A stretch of DNA of 64,000 nt from Clostridium_AD frigoriphilum (GTDB taxonomy: Bacteria > Bacillota > Clostridia > Clostridiales > Clostridiaceae). Location: the NCBI RefSeq assembly GCF_036541405.1, contig NZ_JAZHFS010000005.1, positions 124,001 through 188,000 on the forward strand, written 5' to 3'. The notes beneath the pieces were generated by a model. It saw only the letters and a program-made list of their open reading frames with translations. It searched no databases and had not been told where the DNA came from. Both the position numbers and the translations under genes were made by a program. Shown in pieces: positions 7,689 through 16,509 of the stretch (its first letter is position 1; the number at the start of each line of letters is the position of its first letter).

Positions 7689-8462
7689 ATGAAAGATTTC
7701 TTAGAAAAGTTTAGTTTAAAAGGAAAAAAAGCTATTGTAACGGGTGGTACTAAAGGTCTTGGTTATGGAATGGCAGAAGGATTATTAGAAGCTGGTTGTG
7801 AAGTGGCAATTATTGGTTCTTCTGATAAAACAAAGTCGACAGCAGCAGCTTTTGTTGAACAAGGTTATAAATGCCATGGTGTAAAAGCAGATTTAAGAAA
7901 CACACAAGATAATTATCGAGCATTTGATGATTGCTTAGCAGCACTGAATGGTGACTTGGATATTCTAGTAACAGCAGCCGGCATTCAAAGAAGACACAGA
8001 GCAGAAGATTTCCCCATCGAGGAATGGGATGAGGTTATGAGTATTAATCTTCGTTCTGTATTTATTATGTGTCAATTGGCTGGAAAAACAATGTTAAAAC
8101 AAAGTTCAGGAAGAATTATTAATATTGCTTCTATGACCTCGTTTTTCGGGAGTGAACTGATACCTGCGTATGCGGCAAGTAAAGGTGGAATTGCGCAATT
8201 AACTAAAGCACTTTCCAATGAATGGTCATCAAAAGGGGTAAATGTAAATGCAATTGCCCCAGGATACATGGTAACAAAATTAACGGCAGATATGAAAGAA
8301 AAAAATCCAAAACAATATGAAGAGATTACTGGAAGAATTCCAAAACATCGCTGGGGACAAGCGGAGGATCTTAAAGGATTATCTGTATTTCTTTCTAGTG
8401 AAGCATCTTCTTATATCACAGGTGCAATTATTCCAGTAGATGGAGGATATCTAGGGAAATAA
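7689..8462 (+). CDS. SDR family oxidoreductase, KduD/gluconate dehydrogenase-like
   Basis: A 257-residue classical short-chain dehydrogenase. The cofactor motif TGGTKGLG begins near residue 18, followed by the structural motif AAGIQRR and the catalytic triad in NIASMTSFF and YAASKGG (Ser, Tyr, Lys). The block AGIQRRHRAEDFPIEEWDE most resembles 2-dehydro-3-deoxy-D-gluconate 5-dehydrogenase and gluconate 5-dehydrogenase. It should interconvert an alcohol and a ketone with NAD(P)H. AAAGGAGAG precedes the ATG. It lies between the nitroreductase and an AEC permease with a strong hairpin after it, so the first two genes are one unit. No uronate pathway genes are nearby, so the sugar acid role is uncertain. 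Confidence 0.85.
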   Translation: MKDFLEKFSLKGKKAIVTGGTKGLGYGMAEGLLEAGCEVAIIGSSDKTKSTAAAFVEQGYKCHGVKADLRNTQDNYRAFDDCLAALNGDLDILVTAAGIQRRHRAEDFPIEEWDEVMSINLRSVFIMCQLAGKTMLKQSSGRIINIASMTSFFGSELIPAYAASKGGIAQLTKALSNEWSSKGVNVNAIAPGYMVTKLTADMKEKNPKQYEEITGRIPKHRWGQAEDLKGLSVFLSSEASSYITGAIIPVDGGYLGK

Positions 8463-8474
8463 TATAAATAACAA

Positions 8475-8527
8475 AATGAAAAGACATTGTATGCCTTAAT
8501 ATTAAGCGTATATAATGTCTTTTCATT
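8475..8527 (+). terminator. Long stem-loop, probable terminator
   Basis: AATGAAAAGACATT pairs with AATGTCTTTTCATT, and further pairs continue towards a loop containing TAATATTA. It follows the SDR stop and precedes the AEC permease start, so it either ends the nitroreductase-SDR transcript or attenuates read-through. Confidence 0.65.
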
Positions 8528-8560
8528 GTGTTTTATTTGATAAAAGAAAGGTTGATAAAA

Positions 8561-9466
8561 ATGAATGCTATAATAGCAAAAGCACTAACCTTGATGGCAA
8601 TTATACTAATTGGATATATATTTAAGAAGGTAAACATATTAAAAAAACAAGATTTTGAAGTAATTTCCAGTATTGTTTTAAAGCTAACATTGCCATGTGC
8701 AATTATTGCAAATTTAAATGGAACAAAACTAAGTTTTGAAATGCTGTTTATTATTATCATTGGATTTGGTTTTAATATTTTTCTAGTGATAGCTGGATAT
8801 TTTATGAGAAAAAACAAAACAGATAAAAGCTTTTCTATGCTGAACTTATCAGGATTTAATATCGGCAACTTTACTTTACCATTTGTAAGCGGTGTTTTTT
8901 CTTCGACCAGTGTACTTGCAACTTGTATGTTTGATGCAGGAAATTCTATTATGTGTTTAGGCATGACATATGGATTTGCTTCAGCAATACAGGATTCATC
9001 GAATAAATTTGATTATAAAATTGTATTTAAGAAAGTAGTATCCTCAGTACCTGTGTGTACTTACATGTTTATGATAGTATTATCTATATGTAATATACTC
9101 ATTCCATCAAACTTAATCATATTTGCACAAACCATAGGATCAGCAAATACATTTTTATCTATGCTTATGATCGGGATCGCCATTGAAGTACATTTTAATA
9201 AGAAAATTATCGCTCTAATATGGAAGCACATAATAGTACGTTATAGTATTTGTGGATTATTAGCATTGTTTATTTTCTTTATGTCTCCAATTTCTTTAGA
9301 AATGCGACAAACAATTGTTATTTTATTATTTTCACCAATTACAAGCCTAGCAACTGTTTATACACAAAAATTAGGAGGTAATACAGAGTTATCTGCATGT
9401 ATTAATTCTGTATCTATAATTCTTTCAGTTATTATAATAACTGTATTAATATTATTGTTTTCATAA
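8561..9466 (+). CDS. AEC family permease
   Basis: A 301-residue inner-membrane transporter of the auxin efflux carrier / malonate permease family. About ten hydrophobic segments are visible. The conserved middle region contains NIGNFTLPFVSGVFSS and MFDAGNSIMCLG, with the family's N-G-N/P pattern in discontinuous helices. ATG at 8561 is chosen because GAAAGG lies 8-13 bases upstream; an earlier GTG at 8528 lies in the hairpin and has no binding site. It probably moves an organic anion or a product made by the preceding reductases, but the substrate is not readable. A terminator stem overlaps its stop codon. Confidence 0.85.
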   Translation: MNAIIAKALTLMAIILIGYIFKKVNILKKQDFEVISSIVLKLTLPCAIIANLNGTKLSFEMLFIIIIGFGFNIFLVIAGYFMRKNKTDKSFSMLNLSGFNIGNFTLPFVSGVFSSTSVLATCMFDAGNSIMCLGMTYGFASAIQDSSNKFDYKIVFKKVVSSVPVCTYMFMIVLSICNILIPSNLIIFAQTIGSANTFLSMLMIGIAIEVHFNKKIIALIWKHIIVRYSICGLLALFIFFMSPISLEMRQTIVILLFSPITSLATVYTQKLGGNTELSACINSVSIILSVIIITVLILLFS

Positions 9467-9479
9467 TATTAATACAGTT
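9439..9479 (+). terminator. Terminator overlapping the AEC permease stop codon
   Basis: AACTGTATTAATATTAT and ATAATATTAATACAGTT form a perfect 17-bp stem with a 7-base loop. The stem contains the TAA stop of the permease gene. No long U run follows. Confidence 0.55.
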
Positions 9480-9526
9480 AGGTGTTATACTTTGTCATGA
9501 GTGAACTGAGCATGTTACATAGTTAA

Positions 9527-10432
9527 TTATTTTAACCAATACGTTGGGCGAGTTAGTAATATTGGTAACTTTGTATTCCAATCTCCCTTAGCTGTGTTGA
9601 TTTGGGATTGAGTAAGAAATATACTGTCTGTAAGATTAGCTCCACTCAGATCGGTATCTCTTAAATCAGCCCCTATAAGGTCAGCACCACTAAGATCGAC
9701 TCCTTTAAGATTTGCTGCAATAAGGCATGCTCCTCTTAAGTTTGCACCTCTTAGATTAGTTTTTCTAAGGTCTGAACCAATAAGATCTGCACCTTGAGCC
9801 TTTGTTTTCTGATGCTTTGAAGGGTTCTTCTGTCCCCTACATGCTTTAGCTCGAACAAGTTCGCTAGTTTTAAAAAGTAGAACATTAACATTGTCCCTGT
9901 GTGATTCTACATCCAGTCCTATAAGAGAATCTGGACTAAGATTAGTAAGACGTATAGTCTCATTTATTATAGAATTGAGCTTCTCTTTTTCAGAATGAGC
10001 CACTTGTAATCTGCTTGCCTCTTTCAGATACCATAACATTTCATGAAGTTGCCTCATTATTAGAAATACCTCAAACATTTGTTTTGCAGATTCTGGAACC
10101 AGCCTCCAATCGTGTCCACTATATGTAACTTGAGCTACCTTTTGACCTGCACCAAAACAATCATACGCAGTGCAACCCTTAAGACCCTTATCCCTTAAAT
10201 TTTTGTGAACAGAGCAATTAAAGTCCGATTGTAGGTTTATGCAAGGCCTACCAGCATCTTTGTCGATTGGAAAGCCTTCAGACGCTGAAAAGTACAATGC
10301 AACGCAGCACAATCCAAAACATTTTTTACAGTCAACTCTCAAATTATCGAGACTCGCGTCAATAGAAGATACAAATTCTTTGTTATTTCCAGATAATTCT
10401 TGATCATACTTATTTTTATATGGATATATCAT
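9527..10432 (-). CDS. Cysteine-rich pentapeptide repeat protein
   Basis: A 301-residue protein in two parts. Residues 30-105 hold eight or more cysteines in a conserved arrangement (CKKCFGLCC, PCINL, FNCSVH, GCTAYDCFG), likely a metal or Fe-S binding module. A helical middle follows. Residues about 212-285 are pentapeptide repeats of the A(D/N)LxG type, such as GADLIGSDLRKTNLRGANL, which fold into a right-handed quadrilateral beta-helix. GAGGTG precedes the ATG. The gene stands alone between an AEC permease and a CDP-alcohol transferase. Pentapeptide proteins of the Qnr type mimic DNA, but the role of this Cys-rich variant is unknown to me. Confidence 0.85.
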   Translation of the reverse strand: MIYPYKNKYDQELSGNNKEFVSSIDASLDNLRVDCKKCFGLCCVALYFSASEGFPIDKDAGRPCINLQSDFNCSVHKNLRDKGLKGCTAYDCFGAGQKVAQVTYSGHDWRLVPESAKQMFEVFLIMRQLHEMLWYLKEASRLQVAHSEKEKLNSIINETIRLTNLSPDSLIGLDVESHRDNVNVLLFKTSELVRAKACRGQKNPSKHQKTKAQGADLIGSDLRKTNLRGANLRGACLIAANLKGVDLSGADLIGADLRDTDLSGANLTDSIFLTQSQINTAKGDWNTKLPILLTRPTYWLK

Positions 10433-10755
10433 ATTTATTCACCTCATAATTGTAAAACTTTAATAAATTTCACTTATTAAGTATAACATAGGCAATATAT
10501 TATTCAACTTCTAAAAACATTCTTATAATTTTATTGTATCTCATCAGGAACTTTTAAACTTAAGGAAATAATTTATACTTATCCATGTTAAATATTTGAA
10601 TAATAACACTACTATCTTGTATAATTAAATATGAACACAATAGCAAATTATTGGGTATATAAATAGAAAACTTTCAAAAATATACTGGAGGAGTTGATGA
10701 GATAAAAACAATACCAAATTGTATATCTTTTAGTAGAATAGTTTTTTCTCTGATC

Positions 10756-11232
10756 TTGATTTTTGTTAAGCCATTAAGCATGACCTTTTATGTAATATAT
10801 ATTATTTGTGGATTCAGTGATATTGCGGATGGATTTATCGCAAGAAAGACAAAAACAACAAGCACACTTGGTGCAAAGATTGATTCCATAGCTGACATGA
10901 TAATGATAATTGTATTATTATCTATACTTTATCCAATCGTAAATCCTTCAACTGAAATCATACTTTGGATTATTTCAATTGCTATTATCAGATTAGCATC
11001 AATGCTTGTAGCCCTAAAAAAATATAAAACCTTTGCAAGTCTTCACACTTACGGGAATAAAATCACCGGCATAGTTTTATTCATATTTCCAATACTTCTT
11101 CCTTATATCCATACAACTGTGTTGATGTATATACTTTGTGCTGTAGCAAGCATATCAGCAATTGAGGAATTAGTTATTCAGCTGACATCAAGTCAACTAC
11201 AACTAAATAAACAAAGTATATTTGAAAAATGA
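10756..11232 (+). CDS. CDP-alcohol phosphatidyltransferase, start region abnormal
   Basis: A membrane enzyme that moves a phosphatidyl group from a CDP-linked lipid to an alcohol, or a related phospholipid reaction. The catalytic motif is complete: DIADGFIAR, then G eight residues on, then KIDSIAD (D-x2-DG-x2-AR-x8-G-x3-D-x3-D). Four or five membrane segments follow. Family resemblance continues upstream in the same frame (NCISFSRIVF from 10717), but no ATG, GTG or TTG occurs there back to the stop at 10660. The GGAGGAG at 10687 instead faces an ATG at 10698 that stops after two codons. A one-base deletion near 10700, or a non-standard start, is likely. TTG at 10756 is merely the first ordinary start codon. 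Confidence 0.7.
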   Translation: MIFVKPLSMTFYVIYIICGFSDIADGFIARKTKTTSTLGAKIDSIADMIMIIVLLSILYPIVNPSTEIILWIISIAIIRLASMLVALKKYKTFASLHTYGNKITGIVLFIFPILLPYIHTTVLMYILCAVASISAIEELVIQLTSSQLQLNKQSIFEK

Positions 11233-11348
11233 GCGCAATCATTAGATGTGGTAATAAACGTATTATGATAGCCCATTATCTACGCTGATAAATTCCTACA
11301 TAATCCGATCATTAAATTGTGACTTATAAATTAAAAGGAGTAATATGT

Positions 11349-11735
11349 ATGAAAGAAAAAAGGCCTGTATTAGTAACTTATATTGTTGATTTAAATTTTT
11401 TAAATGTTTTTTTACTGATAATATCATTATTCCCAAAGTTTACTGAACAATTTGGAATTGTTACGGCAACACCTACTTTTTCTAATGTTACAATTAAAGC
11501 CTTATTCCTTTTAATTCTATTAACAATATCTTATGGATTATTAAGGCTTAAAAAATGGGGTTATTGGCTAATGATAACCTACAATATGTTTTTTCTAATA
11601 TTATCTATTATTTATTTATTAAAACTTACCGGACCATCATCTTATAATCAAGGCTGGATATCTTCCATTTTAGGACTATCTCTTATATTTTCAGCGAAGC
11701 GATACTTTATTAAATCATCTCCTGAGGAGCTATAA
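11349..11735 (+). CDS. Small four-helix membrane protein, unknown function
   Basis: A 128-residue protein with about four hydrophobic segments: one after VDLNFLNVFLL, one around KALFLLILLTISYGLL, one around MITYNMFFLILSIIYLL and a last near ILGLSLIF. A polar loop (TGPSSYNQGW) lies between the last two. I recognise no family with certainty. ATG at 11349 is chosen because AAAGGAG lies 9 bases before it. It follows the CDP-alcohol transferase by 116 bases and is closed by a strong terminator, so it may be a single-gene unit. The call as a real gene rests on the clear binding site and the membrane pattern. Confidence 0.65.
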   Translation: MKEKRPVLVTYIVDLNFLNVFLLIISLFPKFTEQFGIVTATPTFSNVTIKALFLLILLTISYGLLRLKKWGYWLMITYNMFFLILSIIYLLKLTGPSSYNQGWISSILGLSLIFSAKRYFIKSSPEEL

Positions 11736-11751
11736 TATTAATAATTTTAAT

Positions 11752-11782
11752 AAGGTAAGCCCCCCATTTGGGACTTACCTTC
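11752..11782 (+). terminator. Rho-independent terminator
   Basis: AAGGTAAGCCCC and GGGACTTACCTT form a G+C-rich stem 17 bases after the membrane-protein stop. Confidence 0.7.
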
Positions 11783-11831
11783 ACACATATTACTCAAAGG
11801 ATACTCACCGCCCTTTCACCGAACTAATTAG

Positions 11832-12061
11832 TTTTCTTCGTCAATGCTAACAAAAGTATATATATTGCGCAAAATGCGTTCGAACAAATCGTAGTAATTC
11901 TTAATTTATTTTATTTCCAATTGCGTAAAGAAAAATGCATGTTTGAACGCAGTGAGTTTGCATTTTTTAGCAAATGGAAATAAAAGAAATTTTAGAATTA
12001 CACGATAACGTGAGCGCATTTAAGCAATATATACTTTTAGTTATAGCATTGGCGAAGAAAA
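11832..12061. repeat. Palindromic intergenic element, copy 1
   Basis: About 230 bases whose halves are imperfect reverse complements. The ends are TTTTCTTCG and CGAAGAAAA. TATATATTGC is answered by GCAATATATA, and TAATTCTTAA by TTAGAATTA. No ORF is present. A second copy lies at 25555-25785. The element begins 11 bases after the pyrE stop, so it also forms the 3' end of the pyr operon and may act as its terminator. Confidence 0.75.
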
Positions 12062-12071
12062 TGGATACCTT

Positions 12072-12638
12072 TTATTTTATGTTGCGGCTTCCAGGCTTTA
12101 TGTATGGTGATCCACTTTTACAAAGTGGGCAATCTGCTGGATCGTAACTTTCAATATCAAGTTTTATAGCGCTGTATATAGGATAATCAATAGTGCTACT
12201 TCCTCTATCTACTATACAACATATACCAACTACTTCAGCTCCAAGTCCTTTTAATACTTCTATTGTTTCTAAAGAAGATTTACCGGTAGTCACTACATCC
12301 TCTGTAATTAAAACTTTTTGTCCCTTTTTAATTTCAAATCCACGCCTAAGTTCGAAAGTGCCATTTACTCTTTCAGTAAATATAGCAGGTTTTCCAGTTT
12401 GTCTACCTACTTCATAAGCTACTACTATTCCTCCCATTGCAGGTCCTACTACTATATCAAACTCTATATCTTTTATTTTGTCAGCAACTATGCTAAGTAC
12501 TTTTGCAGATTTATCAGGATATTGAAGAAGTTTTGCACATTGGCAATATCTATTGCTGTGTCTTCCTGATGATAACAGAAAATGTCCCTCAAGTAGTGCT
12601 CCTGATTCTTTTAATATATCTAAAACATTTATATTCAT
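12072..12638 (-). CDS. pyrE: Orotate phosphoribosyltransferase
   Basis: Joins orotate and PRPP to make OMP, the fifth step of pyrimidine synthesis. At 188 residues it matches the short PyrE type. The PRPP loop is VLITEDVVTTGKSS near residue 111, and the N terminus has LLSSGRHSNRYCQ. A Cys-containing tail (DPADCPLCKSG) is typical of the archaeal/clostridial subtype. AGGAGGAG precedes the ATG. It is the last gene of the pyrBICFKDE operon and is followed at once by a palindromic repeat element. Identification is firm. Confidence 0.95.
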   Translation of the reverse strand: MNINVLDILKESGALLEGHFLLSSGRHSNRYCQCAKLLQYPDKSAKVLSIVADKIKDIEFDIVVGPAMGGIVVAYEVGRQTGKPAIFTERVNGTFELRRGFEIKKGQKVLITEDVVTTGKSSLETIEVLKGLGAEVVGICCIVDRGSSTIDYPIYSAIKLDIESYDPADCPLCKSGSPYIKPGSRNIK

Positions 12639-12679
12639 ATAATCTCCTCCTATTTTAAGTACATGGCGCCTAAGTTTCC

Positions 12680-13576
12680 TTATATAATTCCTCTAATTTC
12701 ACTTAAATCTTTGATACCTTCTTTGATCATATACTTCTCAATTCCCTCTATTATATCTATACAAACATCAGGTTTTATAAAATTCGCAGTTCCAACGCTA
12801 ACGGCCTGTGCTCCCACCATTATAAATTCTATAGCATCTTCGAATGTGGATATACCACCCATTCCCACAACTGGAACGTCTACGGCTTTGCATACTTCAT
12901 GCACCATTCTAAGTGCCATAGGTTTTATTGCCGGTCCTGATACCCCTGCATATATATTATTAAATATTGCACGCCTATTATGTATATCTACTGCCATACC
13001 TTTAAAAGTATTCACTAAAGATAATGCGTCCGCTCCAGCTTCGCAGCATTTATATGCCATATCTACTATATCCTCAGCATTTGGTGATAACTTAACCATA
13101 AGAGGTTTTTTGCATACACTTTTAACCTGGCGTACCACATCATATGCTACCTTTGATTTAATTCCAAAAGCCATACCTCCACATAATACATTAGGACAAG
13201 ATATATTTAACTCAATTATGTCTACGGCCTCGTTATTTAATCTTTCTATTGCAGCCATATATTCCTCAACGCTACTACCACCAACATTTGCGATTATAGC
13301 TGTATTGTATTCTAGCATCAATGGAAGTTCTTTAGTTATAAACTTTTCAATACCTGGATTTTGAAGCCCTACACTATTTAACATTCCACCACGGGATTCA
13401 TAAATTCTTATTCCATCATTTCCTTGTTTACTATGTAGCGTAAGACCCTTGCCAGATATACCACCAAGTCTTCCTACATCGTAATAATCTTTATATTCCT
13501 CACCAAATCCAAAAGTTCCAGATGCAGCTATAACAGGATTTTTTAAAACTACTCCACATAATTCTACTTTAGTCAT
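12680..13576 (-). CDS. pyrD: Dihydroorotate dehydrogenase B, catalytic subunit
   Basis: A 298-residue FMN enzyme that oxidises dihydroorotate to orotate and hands electrons to PyrK, then NAD+. Visible blocks are VIAASGTFGFGEEY, LNSVGLQNPG, and NISCPNV, whose cysteine is the catalytic base of class 1B enzymes, followed by VKLSPN and GMGGISTFEDA near the FMN phosphate. Its ATG overlaps the 3' end of pyrK by 8 bases, fitting translational coupling of the two subunits. AAAGGA inside pyrK serves as binding site. Class 1B is supported by the PyrK partner. Confidence 0.96.
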   Translation of the reverse strand: MTKVELCGVVLKNPVIAASGTFGFGEEYKDYYDVGRLGGISGKGLTLHSKQGNDGIRIYESRGGMLNSVGLQNPGIEKFITKELPLMLEYNTAIIANVGGSSVEEYMAAIERLNNEAVDIIELNISCPNVLCGGMAFGIKSKVAYDVVRQVKSVCKKPLMVKLSPNAEDIVDMAYKCCEAGADALSLVNTFKGMAVDIHNRRAIFNNIYAGVSGPAIKPMALRMVHEVCKAVDVPVVGMGGISTFEDAIEFIMVGAQAVSVGTANFIKPDVCIDIIEGIEKYMIKEGIKDLSEIRGII

Positions 13577-14303
13577 TAAAGATCAAATCCTTTCCGTTAA
13601 ACACTGGGCCATCTTTACATGTCCTCTTATTTCCACCCTTGGTTTTACAAGTGCAAACAAGACATGCACCTATTCCACAGGCCATATGATTTTCCATAGA
13701 CACATATACTGGAACGTATGCATCATTACACATAGTTATAACTTTTCTCATCATAATTTCTGGTCCACAACAAATAACTGTTCTATAATCTTTTGGATTT
13801 AGTATGTCTGTTATGTATCCTTTATGACCAATTTTACCGCTTTCTGTGGATAAGTTTATTTTATTTACATATTTTTCCACAGAATCCACAGAATAATCCA
13901 CAGTTTTAAACCCAGAATACAAATCTATTTCACAACCAGTAAGCTTTTTGATCAAATAAACAAGTGGTGCTATACCAATTCCACCAGATACAACAGCAAT
14001 TTTCCCTTTAATCTTATCTACCTCAAATCCATTTCCCAGTGGTCCCATTATCTGAAGTTCATCATTTTCCTTAAGTTTACTAAGATGTTTTGTTCCTTGC
14101 CCTACTATTTGATATAAAAAACTTATTTTCTCATCATCTACATTATATACACTTATAGGTCTTGGTAATAGTGGTTCAAGTTGACCCGTTTTTAACATAA
14201 AAAATTGTCCTGGTTTAATGTTAAATTTCCCTTTTATAGAAAGCTTATACACACCCTCACTTATTAAAACATTCTCATATGTCTTCTCGACTGAGTATTT
14301 CAA
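13569..14303 (-). CDS. pyrK: Dihydroorotate dehydrogenase B, electron transfer subunit
   Basis: A 244-residue FAD and 2Fe-2S protein that carries electrons from PyrD to NAD+. The FAD motif is RPISVYN near residue 52, the NAD site is VVSGGIGIAPL near 107, and the 2Fe-2S ligands are in MACGIGACLVCTC with a last cysteine in RTCKDGPVF. The start is a TTG preceded by GGAGGGG; no in-frame ATG fits better. It lies between pyrF and pyrD and overlaps pyrD. A rare start codon may set the subunit ratio, but that is inference. Confidence 0.95.
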   Translation of the reverse strand: MKYSVEKTYENVLISEGVYKLSIKGKFNIKPGQFFMLKTGQLEPLLPRPISVYNVDDEKISFLYQIVGQGTKHLSKLKENDELQIMGPLGNGFEVDKIKGKIAVVSGGIGIAPLVYLIKKLTGCEIDLYSGFKTVDYSVDSVEKYVNKINLSTESGKIGHKGYITDILNPKDYRTVICCGPEIMMRKVITMCNDAYVPVYVSMENHMACGIGACLVCTCKTKGGNKRTCKDGPVFNGKDLIFND

Positions 14304-14337
14304 ATAAACCCCTCCAGTGCTTAATAAAAATCATATA

Positions 14338-15204
14338 TTATTTATTAGCTGCTTTTCGTATAGCATCTCTCATTTTTATAGCTTCTGCCCTAGCACACTG
14401 CTCAAAATGACTTCCACCATTTTCAACTTTTTTATAAGCAAGCAATATACTTCTAGATGCATTCACAACTCCGCCATTTCCGTTTTTCAAATAAATAGCT
14501 ACGTCATTTGCGGCTCCACCTTGTGCTCCATAACCTGGTATTAAGAAAAACATTTTTCCAAGGTCTTTTCTCATCTTTAGTCCTTCATCTATATGAGTAC
14601 ATCCAACAACCCCACCTACAGAGCTGTAACCACATTCTCCCATAAATTCACTACCGATCTTTAATAATTTTTCTCCAACTATATCATAAACTTTTTTATT
14701 CTCTTTATTCTCTATATATTCTATATCTTCTGCACCTTTATTCGAGGTTCTTACTAGAGAAAATAATCCTTTTTCATTGTTTTTTACATAAGGTAGATAT
14801 GGCTGAATACTGTCCATCCCCATATATGGATTAACAGTTATAAAATCACTTTCAAAGTCTCCTTCAAAATGTGCTTTAGCATACATTTGAGCAGTTTTAG
14901 CAATGTCCCCTCTTTTAATATCTGCAATTGCTAAACATCCTTTGCTTTTTATATAAGTTAAAGTGTCCTTATATACTTTTAGACCATTTAAGCCAAGTGC
15001 TTCATAATATGCTATTTGTACCTTATAACATGCGGCGATGTCATATGTAGCATCAATTATCATTTGATTAAATCTATATAATGCGTGTTCATCATGCATA
15101 AATTTATTTCTAAACTCTACTGGTAAATACTCCAAATCAGTGTCAAGACCTACACACACATTACCTTTTTTTTCTACGCTTTCAAATAATCTATCTATAA
15201 TCAA
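14338..15204 (-). CDS. pyrF: Orotidine 5'-phosphate decarboxylase, type 2
   Basis: Decarboxylates OMP to UMP, the last step of the pathway. At 288 residues it is the long type 2 form. The catalytic block is LAIADIKRGDIAKTA (Asp and Lys at the active site), and the phosphate loop is FLIPGYGAQGG. The start is TTG at 15204, with GGTGG 8 bases upstream. The nearby ATG at 15208 is out of frame and stops after five codons. It lies 22 bases after pyrC and 34 before pyrK. Confidence 0.95.
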   Translation of the reverse strand: MIIDRLFESVEKKGNVCVGLDTDLEYLPVEFRNKFMHDEHALYRFNQMIIDATYDIAACYKVQIAYYEALGLNGLKVYKDTLTYIKSKGCLAIADIKRGDIAKTAQMYAKAHFEGDFESDFITVNPYMGMDSIQPYLPYVKNNEKGLFSLVRTSNKGAEDIEYIENKENKKVYDIVGEKLLKIGSEFMGECGYSSVGGVVGCTHIDEGLKMRKDLGKMFFLIPGYGAQGGAANDVAIYLKNGNGGVVNASRSILLAYKKVENGGSHFEQCARAEAIKMRDAIRKAANK

Positions 15205-15226
15205 TCATTATTCCACCTTTGCTATC

Positions 15227-16444
15227 TTATTTGCTTATCCACTCTTCGTTTTGTCCCACTTTAGCTTTGTAAATTATTCTTCCTGCTTTAATAGTACACA
15301 TCACTTTACCTACTACACTCTTACCATCAAAAGGAGAATTATGTCCTTTTGATAAAAATTGTGAGCAATCAATATTGTACTTAGATTTAATGTCTAAGAG
15401 AACCAAGTCTCCATCAAATCCAATTTTAATTTCACCCTTATTTAGCATCATAATTTTAGCTGGGTTTTTGGACATCAACTCAGAAAGTTTATTTATAGTA
15501 ATGTGACCTTCTTCTACCAGCTTAGTGTAACATACTGGAAAGGAGGTTTCTAGCCCTGATATACCAGGTGCTCCATTTATTTTGTCTTGGACGCTGTGTG
15601 GTGCGTGATCCGTTGCTATAACATCCACAAAGCCATCTTGCATCGCCTTAATTATAAAGTTTACATCCTCCATTTTTCTCATAGGTGGATTTACTCTATA
15701 CTGCGTTTCCTCTGTTAATGCTATATGATGTGGTGTAACCTCGCAGGTAACTCGTGCCCCCTGTTTTTTACCATCTATAACATCCTTCATAGCTTCTTTC
15801 GTACTAACATGAGCTAAGTGAAGCTTGCAACCAGTGAATTTTGAAAGAGCGATATCTCTCCAAGTCATCATATTTTCTGCGAGCCTCGTATCAATATCTA
15901 CTAATTCTTCATTTTCAGCATGAGATATTATTGTTAAATTCTTCTCTTTAGCTGCAACCATCGCCTCAAGCATTATACGACTATTAGAAACACCCTTACC
16001 ATCATCGGATATAAATCTCACTTTCGGTGTTAGCTGATATAAATGATCTATAGATTTTCCAAGTAAATCCTCTGTAATTGATGCACATTGATGAATATCA
16101 ACAAGATCTATTTCGCTCGCTTTTTCAAGAACCTTATCTATTACGTCCATTGAGCTACATACTGGCTTTGTATTTGCCATTAAATTTATTGCAGTATAAC
16201 CACCCCGAACTGCTGCTCTACTTCCTGATAACAAGTCTTCTTTATACGTATATCCAGGTTCTCTAAAATGACTGTGAAGATCTATGAAAGAGGGTGATAA
16301 AACATATCCCTCTCCATCTAGTACCTCACAGTCTTTTTGCAAATCTTTTCCTATTTCATATATTATCCCTTTATTTATATACACATCGAAAATAGAATCT
16401 TGTGATGAATCAACTACTCTTGCGTTTTTTATTAATAATTCCAT
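15227..16444 (-). CDS. pyrC: Dihydroorotase
   Basis: A zinc amidohydrolase that closes carbamoyl-aspartate to dihydroorotate. At 405 residues it is the type I (B. subtilis-like) form. Metal ligands are in FIDLHSHFREPG near residue 55, ISHAEN near 172, LHLAHVST near 226 and IATDHAPHS near 296. AAAGGATG precedes the ATG. It is the third gene of the operon, 65 bases after pyrI and 22 before pyrF. Confidence 0.96.
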   Translation of the reverse strand: MELLIKNARVVDSSQDSIFDVYINKGIIYEIGKDLQKDCEVLDGEGYVLSPSFIDLHSHFREPGYTYKEDLLSGSRAAVRGGYTAINLMANTKPVCSSMDVIDKVLEKASEIDLVDIHQCASITEDLLGKSIDHLYQLTPKVRFISDDGKGVSNSRIMLEAMVAAKEKNLTIISHAENEELVDIDTRLAENMMTWRDIALSKFTGCKLHLAHVSTKEAMKDVIDGKKQGARVTCEVTPHHIALTEETQYRVNPPMRKMEDVNFIIKAMQDGFVDVIATDHAPHSVQDKINGAPGISGLETSFPVCYTKLVEEGHITINKLSELMSKNPAKIMMLNKGEIKIGFDGDLVLLDIKSKYNIDCSQFLSKGHNSPFDGKSVVGKVMCTIKAGRIIYKAKVGQNEEWISK

Positions 16445-16509
16445 TAGTTTATCATCCTTTCACGCTTTATTTAAACTGAACATACCTTTTAATTCAAATT
16501 ACGTGTTTA

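Noticed and set aside
12663..13364. 233-codon plus-strand frame
   Set aside because: Exact antisense shadow of pyrD, with no binding site and implausible composition.
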